Origin: Gemmatimonadota bacterium
Lineage (GTDB): Bacteria; GCA-2686955
Length of the DNA: 20,283 bases
Assembly (NCBI GenBank): GCA_026991065.1
Contig: JALXCG010000372.1
Span: 1 to 20,283 of the forward strand
Reading direction: 5' to 3'
This document shows, piece by piece, positions 7,584 through 13,814 of the stretch (its first letter is position 1; each line of letters opens with the position of its first letter). The notes under the pieces were generated by a model, which searched no databases, was not told the origin of the DNA, and saw only the letters and a program-made list of their open reading frames with translations. The translations under genes and the position numbers were made by a program.

Positions 7584-8720
7584 ATGAACTCCAGGAACAT
7601 CGGCATTGCCGCCCTGGCGGCACTTCTCTTGCTCATGGTCGGGCTGGTTTTTCATCCGCGCACAGAGCACTCGACCCCCGGCGCAACGCAGTCGAATCTT
7701 CTCTTTCCCGATCTGGCGGACAAACTCAACGATGTCGCACGCATCGTGGTGGCGGATTCCGCGCAGACCTCAACGCTTGAAAAAAGCGAAGAGGGTTGGG
7801 TCTTGCGGGAAAAATCCGGTTTCCCGGCGGATATGAAACGCGTCCGGCAGACCCTGATCAGCCTGTCGGAGTTGCGCAAACTCGACCCCAAGACCTCGAG
7901 GCCGGAGCGCTATGAGCGCCTCGGCGTGCGCGACATCGACCAGGCCGGATCGGCGGCCAAGCGGATAGAACTGACCGATGCTCAGGGCAACACGATGGCT
8001 GGACTTCTGGTCGGCAAGCGACGCTCCGGCGCCGGAGATCCCGCATTCTACGTGCGTCCGGTGGGCCAGGCACAGGCCTGGTTGGTCGCGGGAGACCTGC
8101 GCTTGCAGAGCGACCCGAAGTCCTGGCTTGATCGCAATGTCCTGGCAATCAAGGCGGACCGGATGCGCGCAGTGGAGATCCGGCACCCGGATGGCAAAGA
8201 GTTGCGGGTCGCAAAGGTGGACAAAACCGCCAAGCGCTTCGACGTTCAGGATCTGCCGGCGGGGCGGGAGTTGCGCTATGCAACCATTGGCGATGGCGTG
8301 GGACGCGCCCTGGAACGTCTCACTTTCGACGATGTGTTTCCCGCCTCCGAAACAGAGATTCCGCAGAACGTGATCTCCGCCACTTTCCACACCTTCGATG
8401 GCGAGATCATCCACGCCAAGCTGTGGCAGTCCGGAGAGCAAAAACTCGCCCACTTCGAGGCCAGCTTCGATGAAGAAGCGATCGAACCGGAAGAACCTGA
8501 AGAGTCTCAAGAAGCAGCCGGCGACTCGACGGCAAGCGTCGAAGAGCAGGCGGGGGCTGATCTGGGACTGCTCTCACCCGATGCCGTCCGAGCAGAGGTC
8601 GATGCGCTGAACAGCAAACTGGGTTCGTGGGTCTACCAGCTTCCGAGCTACAGCTACGACCGCATGACAAAACAGATGAAGGACATGCTGAAGGAACCGG
8701 AAGCTGCAAAGAAGAGTTGA
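7584..8720 (+). CDS. DUF4340 domain-containing membrane-anchored protein
   Basis: This 378-aa protein has an N-terminal membrane anchor (about residues 7-24), and the rest is probably extracytoplasmic. The core (about 50-290) matches the DUF4340 pattern: a strand-rich start (VARIVVADS), then GWVLREKSGFPADMKRVRQT, and a second related block around AVEIRHPDGKELRVAKVD. This suggests an internally repeated fold. Residues 297-322 form a highly acidic, low-complexity insert. A short helical tail (SYDRMTKQMKDMLK) ends the protein. The start has a GGAGGAAG box that overlaps the end of the GldG-like gene. DUF4340 genes are regularly found last in GldA/F/G-like operons, as here, which suggests a subunit of the same envelope complex. 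No enzymatic motif is visible. Confidence 0.9.
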   Translation: MNSRNIGIAALAALLLLMVGLVFHPRTEHSTPGATQSNLLFPDLADKLNDVARIVVADSAQTSTLEKSEEGWVLREKSGFPADMKRVRQTLISLSELRKLDPKTSRPERYERLGVRDIDQAGSAAKRIELTDAQGNTMAGLLVGKRRSGAGDPAFYVRPVGQAQAWLVAGDLRLQSDPKSWLDRNVLAIKADRMRAVEIRHPDGKELRVAKVDKTAKRFDVQDLPAGRELRYATIGDGVGRALERLTFDDVFPASETEIPQNVISATFHTFDGEIIHAKLWQSGEQKLAHFEASFDEEAIEPEEPEESQEAAGDSTASVEEQAGADLGLLSPDAVRAEVDALNSKLGSWVYQLPSYSYDRMTKQMKDMLKEPEAAKKS

Positions 8721-8732
8721 TCCAAAAGCAGA

Positions 8733-8761
8733 GCGTGCGGGCCATCAACCGGCCCGCACGC
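8733..8761. terminator. Perfect 11-bp hairpin after the ABC operon (probable terminator)
   Basis: GCGTGCGGGCC (8733-8743) pairs perfectly with GGCCCGCACGC (8751-8761) across a 7-nt loop. It starts 12 bases after the DUF4340 stop. No T-tract follows on the plus strand. Read on the minus strand, a TTTT run follows after a few bases, so it may also stop transcripts coming from the transferase gene. The remaining spacer to 8998 shows nothing I can support. Confidence 0.6.
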
Positions 8762-8998
8762 CAGCATCCCTTCGACTTTCTGGTCAGAACCCGCTGCTCA
8801 ACGGCTTCATGCAGGCGTTCGCGGCGGGCGATGACTGACTGATCTCACTGAAAGGATACCGTCTGCCAAGAGCGCGACCATGTAAGGAAAGCACTATTTC
8901 CTGCGTCGGAAAGGACTCGACGGGGAAACCCATTGTCAGCCAAAGGATCATTGCGCGCCAAGAGATTGCACGATTGCGGGACATCATCCCCAGGTAAA

Positions 8999-9781
8999 CT
9001 AGTGAGAGGCGGAAAACGACGATATGCCATCACCATCGCCGACTCCGTCCCATTCAAAACACTCGATGCTCCGTAACGGCGGCGGCAGACGCTCCACGCA
9101 CAAGGCCGCGGCATGCTCCAACCCGAAATCCAGATCCGCCAGTTGCCAATTCCCGCTTCGATCTCCCGGAATTCGGCTGGCCAGAAGCTGTGCAACGCGC
9201 CCGGGCTCCAGCGTCACGTCGAATCGCTTGAGTCCAAGGCTGATCCCTTCTCCATGCGCCTTGACAAACGCCTCTTTGCGAGTCCAGGCCCGAAAAAACG
9301 CCTCTTTGCGCTCACCGGCGGAGAGTGACTCGAAGCGTTCGATCTCACGGGGTGAAAACACACGTTGTGCCAGACGGCTCAGATCGAGGCCCGGAGATTT
9401 CAACTCCACATCCACCCCGACCCTTCGCCCCAACGCAAAGCAGAGCACACCCCAGCGCCCCGAATGGGAAAGATTGAACTGGGTTTCGGCGTTCTTCACG
9501 GAGAGCTTGCCGTGGCGGTTCTCAGTCAATTCGATCTCATTCGCCGCCACACCGCCCAAATAATAGGAAAGCAGACGCCGGAGAAGCGCGCGCAATGCAG
9601 TGAACTCGTGGCGCCGGCGGGCGGAGAGAAAAGCCCGCGCCCGCTCGCTCTCGGCCTGCGTAAGGAGCGCAGTCAGGTCGCCCGGAAGTGCCTCCGGCGC
9701 CTCCAGATCCAGGCGCCAAACGTGTATGACGTCGCTGGTTAGCTCCGGCGGCCGACACCTGCAAAGCCAGTCGCTGATCAC
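8999..9781 (-). CDS. 4'-phosphopantetheinyl transferase, Sfp/Gsp type
   Basis: This enzyme transfers phosphopantetheine from CoA to a serine of acyl- or peptidyl-carrier proteins. With a GTG start at 9781 the product is 260 aa, normal for the Sfp branch. All three family motifs are present: FNLSHSG (102-108), VGVDVE (121-126, with metal ligands Asp124 and Glu126) and FFRAWTRKEAFVKA (162-175, with Glu170). The frame is open further upstream to an ATG at 9874, but that would add 31 residues overlapping amidase codons and unlike any Sfp N-terminus. The GTG overlaps the amidase TGA as GTGA, which suggests translational coupling. No carrier protein, PKS, NRPS or fatty-acid gene is in the window, so the target is elsewhere. 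No strong Shine-Dalgarno precedes the GTG, which fits coupling. Confidence 0.92.
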   Translation of the reverse strand: MISDWLCRCRPPELTSDVIHVWRLDLEAPEALPGDLTALLTQAESERARAFLSARRRHEFTALRALLRRLLSYYLGGVAANEIELTENRHGKLSVKNAETQFNLSHSGRWGVLCFALGRRVGVDVELKSPGLDLSRLAQRVFSPREIERFESLSAGERKEAFFRAWTRKEAFVKAHGEGISLGLKRFDVTLEPGRVAQLLASRIPGDRSGNWQLADLDFGLEHAAALCVERLPPPLRSIECFEWDGVGDGDGISSFSASH

Positions 9782-11301
9782 TGGCGAACAAGTTTCATCG
9801 CGTCTCCAATCACTACGTACCCCGCGGGAGCATCGTTGGAGAGCCCAAAGAGTACCCGCCCCACCGGCATCCAATAGCTGCCCACGAGATTCCAGCGCCC
9901 CCCGTTGTTCTGCTGATTGAGTCGCTTGGTGTGCAGCGTCCCACCGATCTTGATCCCGAACTCTGTCTGCGCTGACCGGTTGCTACCTTCGGCCCACCAC
10001 GCATAGAGAGCGTAGGAACCGGCCTGAGTAATCTGGTGCGACCAGTAGCAGAGATCGGTACCTCCAGTGGAGGTACTGGCGAAGTAGTAGTTGCTCCCAT
10101 AGTGGCCGGGAGCAGAGTTCCCGGTTGACCACGCGCCGCGCAACGTGGCTGCCGGGTTGTCGTAGACCCACTCGCTCCCGCCCCCGCCAAGGCGGGCATC
10201 AACGCCCGCGCGAATCGTCGGCAGTTGTGCGTAGAGCAGATCGCCGGGGCAAGCCGTCAGCTTGACATCCCGATGACCATAAATGTTGTCCATCGTCGCG
10301 CCGTAGCCGGCATAGTAATCGCGCCCATAGGGGTCGATTCCCTTCTGGTCGGCCTTCCATGCATAGAGTTCCTGGTATGCGTCGAGCATTTGCGAAGTGG
10401 GAACGTCGTTGTAGGGAGTGTGGAAGTAACCCAGCGCGGAGACGCCCATGGAGCCGCAGTTGTAGCCGTCATGGGCACCGCGTACATCATCACCACCGGC
10501 GCGCCCCTCCCAGATCTTGCCATGTTTGCAGATCAGGTAGTTGTAGCCGATATCACACCAACCCAAGGTGTACTCGTGATAATCCTGAATGCCGCGCACA
10601 TTCGCTGCGCAATCGGCAAATCCACTGGAATCGTAGGCGCCCGGTGACGCCGTGTGATGGGTGCCGAGGTGGGTGACCGAGCAGTAGCCCGACGAGCATT
10701 GCGGCGGATCGGCTCCCCATGTGGAACGGGAGTAGACCGGTGGCTTGGGGTAACTGTCCGCAACGGGAGGCTCTTCGGAAGGGGCGGAGGCGGCATCGAT
10801 AAAAACCAAAGAGAGGCTTTCCAGGCGCAGCGGGAGTTCTCCGGGGAAGAAGCTCAGGCGTGCCCGCCAGGCAGAGGCAGGGTTCGCTCCCAGCAGGAGC
10901 AGGTCGCCGATCTCATCGCCGAAAGCGGGATTGTCGAGCCCATCCGGCATTGTCGGCAGCGCATCGCCGTGAACATCGACCGCAATGGGATACCAGATTC
11001 CCGGCCGCGAGTCGACTTGCAGTTCAAGCGCGAACTCCCCCACGCCGGAGAGCATCCAGTGACTTCCGAGGGCCGTGAAGGCGATCGGAGCATTCTGCCA
11101 GTTGGTCGTGATCGAGGTTGTGGCTGAAGTCTCCAACGCGCTGCCGACCCGGACAATGTCGGCGGAGGCGTTCAACTCCGGCAGTAGTGCGGCCAGATCG
11201 ATCCCGCGATCGATGTGCGGAATGGGTTCAGCACGAGCCATCCCGCCTGAAGAACCCGCAATCACCAAGAGGACACCAAGAACCTGAACGCTGCGTCGCA
11301 T
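9778..11301 (-). CDS. Secreted N-acetylmuramoyl-L-alanine amidase (PGRP type) with golvesin-like C-terminal domain
   Basis: The product is a 507-aa exported peptidoglycan hydrolase. A signal peptide covers about residues 1-24 (ends MARA). An N-terminal beta-rich region (about 30-170) of unknown type and a Pro-rich linker follow. The amidase_2/PGRP domain (about 188-372) opens with SRSTWGADPP. The zinc ligands expected for the family are His215 in THHTA, His343 and Cys351 in GHRDVKLTACPGD; Tyr254 in DIGYNYLI is the conserved active-site-region tyrosine. Residues 378-507 (DNPAATLRGAWS, YALYAWWAEGSNRS, VIGDAMKLV) look like the golvesin C-terminal/xylan-lyase-type beta-sandwich thought to bind surfaces. 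Several paired cysteines fit an oxidising compartment. An AAGGAA box sits about 8 nt before the ATG. The transferase gene overlaps its stop. Confidence 0.93.
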   Translation of the reverse strand: MRRSVQVLGVLLVIAGSSGGMARAEPIPHIDRGIDLAALLPELNASADIVRVGSALETSATTSITTNWQNAPIAFTALGSHWMLSGVGEFALELQVDSRPGIWYPIAVDVHGDALPTMPDGLDNPAFGDEIGDLLLLGANPASAWRARLSFFPGELPLRLESLSLVFIDAASAPSEEPPVADSYPKPPVYSRSTWGADPPQCSSGYCSVTHLGTHHTASPGAYDSSGFADCAANVRGIQDYHEYTLGWCDIGYNYLICKHGKIWEGRAGGDDVRGAHDGYNCGSMGVSALGYFHTPYNDVPTSQMLDAYQELYAWKADQKGIDPYGRDYYAGYGATMDNIYGHRDVKLTACPGDLLYAQLPTIRAGVDARLGGGGSEWVYDNPAATLRGAWSTGNSAPGHYGSNYYFASTSTGGTDLCYWSHQITQAGSYALYAWWAEGSNRSAQTEFGIKIGGTLHTKRLNQQNNGGRWNLVGSYWMPVGRVLFGLSNDAPAGYVVIGDAMKLVRQ

Positions 11302-11386
11302 GCTGTTTTCCTTTCGCGGAGTCCGCCGGATGTGGTCGCCGGTAAAAGAATAAGCTCAACGCGCAAAAGTTGACGAGGGGGGGACC

Positions 11387-11939
11387 TCACCAAGAGTCGA
11401 GGCTTAAGCCCCCGGAATCAGTGCGTTCGCGCACCGCGCTCCGTACCCGTTCCACCAGGCGCGAATCGTGGCGCAGCATGGCGAGAGCGTCCAGGGCATC
11501 GCGCGCAACATCCACCTCCTTCAGCCAGGCACTCCAGCAGATACACCACGGCCGACTCCTGCCGTGTCATGGCCATGGCCAAATACGCCGTTGCGCGCCA
11601 CTGCGGAAACTTCTCACCCCACCAACGCAGCAGCGAACAAGCCGCCGGCCGGCGCAAGGTTCCCAGCGCCATGGCCACCGCCTCCGCGCGCTCTTCCGAG
11701 GCCTGGAGCCAGCGTTCCGCGAGGATCAGGCCAGGCTCCGGAGCCAACTGCAGAAGAGCCTCCATGGCAACGCTGGTCACCAGCGGATCCGGATCTCCGG
11801 CGCACACTTTCTGCCGCAGCAGCGGAACCGCCGCTAGATCCTCGGTGTAGGCAACGCCCGCGCGGCCGCAATGCGCGCTTTCCGCTCCGGATCAGATCTC
11901 GCGCAACTCCGCCAGCCGGGCCTCTTCCCTTTTGCGCAT
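11387..11939 (-). pseudogene. HEAT-repeat protein gene broken by three frameshifts
   Basis: No single frame is open, but joining frames gives a continuous alpha-helical repeat protein of about 185 aa. It starts with ATG at 11939 (MRKREEARLAELREI, then TGA). A shift near 11894 continues as DPERKARIAAARA. A shift near 11853 continues as AYTEDLAAVPLLRQK and DPDPLVTSVAMEALLQLAPE through LLRWWGEKFPQWRATAYLAMA to VVYLLE. A shift near 11531 continues as AWLKEVDVARDALDALAMLRHD and ends at a TGA at 11389-11387. The DP...A..AL..L spacing is that of HEAT/PBS-lyase-type repeats, which act as protein-protein scaffolds. None of the shift sites is a homopolymer run. It lies 85 bp upstream of the amidase on the same strand. 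The alternative is sequencing error, but the neighbouring genes are intact. Confidence 0.7.
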
Positions 11940-12004
11940 GTTTCTCAGTTTCCTCGGTCACAAGATCGCCCCGCGAATCGGTAAAGCGCACCCTCCGCAT
12001 GACC

Positions 12005-12013
12005 TGCTAGGAT
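12005..12013 (+). promoter_or_regulatory. Candidate extended -10 promoter (TGCTAGGAT) for the 5'-nucleotidase
   Basis: TGC-TAGGAT fits the extended -10 pattern TGn-TAnnnT. It lies in the divergent spacer between the HEAT pseudogene and the nucleotidase. It would give a leader of roughly 90 nt. No good -35 hexamer is seen, which extended -10 promoters can tolerate. Confidence 0.4.
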
Positions 12014-12023
12014 CTCCACCTCT

Positions 12024-12041
12024 GGCGAGGAGCAACTCGCC
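12024..12041 (+). other. Leader hairpin 1 before the 5'-nucleotidase
   Basis: GGCGAG (12024-12029) pairs perfectly with CTCGCC (12036-12041) over a 6-nt loop, just downstream of the candidate promoter. It matches no riboswitch class that I can recognise. Confidence 0.4.
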
Positions 12042-12054
12042 GTCACGCCAGCTT

Positions 12055-12082
12055 CCGCCGACCATCGATCTTCGGTCGGCGG
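12055..12082 (+). other. Leader hairpin 2 (9-bp perfect stem) before the 5'-nucleotidase
   Basis: CCGCCGACC (12055-12063) pairs perfectly with GGTCGGCGG (12074-12082) around a 10-nt loop containing ATCGAT. It ends about 20 nt before the ribosome-binding site. It could be an RNA leader element or a DNA operator. It lacks a following T-tract, so a simple attenuator is not obvious. Confidence 0.5.
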
Positions 12083-12111
12083 GGCATCCGTTAGATGTCC
12101 GAGGTTTATTC

Positions 12112-13674
12112 ATGAAGCGCAAACGGGCCTTTGCAGGATTCGTTACTCTTGCTCTCCTTGCCGCCATTGGCGGCTGCATGCCGCAGGTCGACAGTGCATC
12201 GTCGGCCCCCACGCATCTCACGATTCTACATACAAACGACTGGCATGGTTACGCTTTCGCACGCAGCGAAGATGGCCAGCCCAGTGGAGGCGTCGCTGCA
12301 TGCGCCGCCGAGATCAATCGCATTCGCGATGCGCAGCCGGACAATGTGCTGGTGCTGGATGCGGGAGATCTACTCTCCGGCCACGCCGCCGTTCGTTTCG
12401 AGGCCGAGGGGATTCGCGGCTTGCCCTTTGTAGAGCTATGGGATCGGATCGGCTATGACGCCTGGGTGGTGGGCAATCATGATCTCGACCACGGCGGCAA
12501 GAACCTCCGCAGACTCATCCACCACATCCACGCCGCAACGCTCTGTGCCAATCTCTTCTTGCGTGCCGAAGATGGCTCCGCCCCGGTGCCGGGGGAAAGC
12601 CCCCTTGCGGTCGACGCCAAGCCATACCAGGTTTTTGAGCGGGCCGGAATCCGGGTCGGGGTGATCGGTCTCACCACCGCCGAAATGCCCGACCTGGTCG
12701 CCGAAAAATCGTTCGCCGGTCTGGCCGTCCTCCCCCCGTCCGAGGTCTTGCGTGCTTGGTGGCCCGAGTTCTCTGCAAAGAGCGACATCCAGATCGTTCT
12801 CAGCCACGCCGGGATCGAAGCGGACCGCGCGCTCGCCGCCGCCTTTCCGGAGTTGGAGGCAATTGTCGGCGGCCACAGTCACACGTTCCTTGAGCATGCG
12901 GAGCAGGTGGGACCGGTGCTGGTCGCGCAGGCGGGCTGTAACGGGAAAAAGATAGGCAGGATCGACCTCGAGATCGCGGATGGCCGGGTCGTCAGCAGCA
13001 GCAGTGAACTGCTCACCCCCCACCGTCCCGCCGATGCCGCGATCGACCCCGCACTGCTCGCCGCCGAGCAAGCGTTGAGCGCCCGTGTCCAGGCCCTCGA
13101 GAAAGAGGTCATCGCAACCGTCTCCAGCGCACTGGGCCGTAGTTACTATGCGCCGAGCCCGCTCGGCCACATGGTCGCAGCCGCGTTCCAATACGTCGCC
13201 GGCAGCGAGATCGGATTCGCCAACAGCGGAGGGATTCGAACCGATCTGGAATCGGGCCCCTTCACTCAAGCCGGACTGCTCGCCCTGCTTCCCTTCGACA
13301 ATGAATTGGTTCGTTTCGATCTCACCGGCGCGCAGTTGGAAGCGGTGATTCGCCACAACGTGGCCGCACAGCGCAACGAAAGCCATGGAATCCTGCAGAT
13401 CTCCGGCATGCAATGGAAGGTCGGGGAGGCTACGCCCGCGAAGCCGCAGAGTGATGCCGAGGTTGTCCTGCTGGAGCTGACTGTCGACGGTGCGCCGCTC
13501 GACCCGACGCGGGTCTACTCCTGCGCCGGCAGCGACTACATCACAGCGTCGCGCGCCGAAAAGTATTTCGGCTTCTTGATCGAAGAGCGCCGGGGTGTCG
13601 GGCTCTATGTGCGGGACGCGTTTGAAAAAGCAGTCCGGGATGGAGCTTTGCCCGGCATCGTGCCGCTTCACTGA
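12112..13674 (+). CDS. 5'-nucleotidase / metallophosphoesterase lipoprotein (UshA-like)
   Basis: This 520-aa exported enzyme should hydrolyse nucleotides or related phosphoesters to nucleoside plus phosphate. The start at 12112 has a GAGG box 7 nt upstream and opens with a basic-hydrophobic signal ending in IGGC (Cys22), a slightly atypical lipobox. The frame is open upstream to 11932, but those codons lie in the divergent promoter region. The metallophosphatase domain holds ILHTNDWHG (Asp43, His45), DAGD (Asp86), GNHD (Asn122, His123), SHAG (His232) and GGHSH (His255, His257), so the two-metal site is complete. The 5'-nucleotidase C-terminal domain follows with FANSGGIRTDLESG and LLALLPFDNELVRFDLTG, the substrate-binding half. 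With Met next to Cys22, outer-membrane sorting would be expected under enterobacterial Lol rules. The transporter and kinase downstream suggest a role in nucleotide salvage. Confidence 0.93.
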   Translation: MKRKRAFAGFVTLALLAAIGGCMPQVDSASSAPTHLTILHTNDWHGYAFARSEDGQPSGGVAACAAEINRIRDAQPDNVLVLDAGDLLSGHAAVRFEAEGIRGLPFVELWDRIGYDAWVVGNHDLDHGGKNLRRLIHHIHAATLCANLFLRAEDGSAPVPGESPLAVDAKPYQVFERAGIRVGVIGLTTAEMPDLVAEKSFAGLAVLPPSEVLRAWWPEFSAKSDIQIVLSHAGIEADRALAAAFPELEAIVGGHSHTFLEHAEQVGPVLVAQAGCNGKKIGRIDLEIADGRVVSSSSELLTPHRPADAAIDPALLAAEQALSARVQALEKEVIATVSSALGRSYYAPSPLGHMVAAAFQYVAGSEIGFANSGGIRTDLESGPFTQAGLLALLPFDNELVRFDLTGAQLEAVIRHNVAAQRNESHGILQISGMQWKVGEATPAKPQSDAEVVLLELTVDGAPLDPTRVYSCAGSDYITASRAEKYFGFLIEERRGVGLYVRDAFEKAVRDGALPGIVPLH

Positions 13675-13738
13675 CGCGCACTGCAAGTGGCGCAATCTTG
13701 ACGCGACCACACCATGCAGCGCGAAACCGGACGGTTTC

Positions 13739-13747
13739 TGCTAGAGT
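13739..13747 (+). promoter_or_regulatory. Candidate extended -10 promoter (TGCTAGAGT) for the MFS transporter
   Basis: TGC-TAGAGT fits TGn-TAnnnT and lies 68 bases before the GTG start of the transporter. It suggests the transporter has its own promoter rather than depending on read-through from the nucleotidase. A TTGACG at 13698 is too far upstream to be its -35. Confidence 0.4.
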
Positions 13748-13814
13748 CCGTTGACGCGCTGATCCACTTGGGGGTCGCACCATCCACCCACCCGCCTAGC
13801 CCGGGAGTTTGCTT

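Noticed and set aside
5982-7670. Long open frame antisense to the GldG-like gene
   Set aside because: The plus-strand frame has clear family motifs, a ribosome-binding site and operon spacing. The antisense product is low-complexity and matches nothing; it is a by-product of GC-rich codon usage.
8784-8987. 67-codon open frame on the minus strand just after the transferase stop
   Set aside because: It has a possible GGGG before its ATG, but composition and sequence match no known small protein and codon usage differs from neighbours. Not enough to call a gene.
13676-13693. Bulged 7-bp hairpin just after the 5'-nucleotidase stop as a terminator
   Set aside because: The stem is short with a bulge and no T-tract, so it is not distinguishable from chance.
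12436-13710. Long open frame antisense to the 5'-nucleotidase
   Set aside because: The nucleotidase carries all metal-site motifs on the plus strand. The antisense frame has no recognisable domain.
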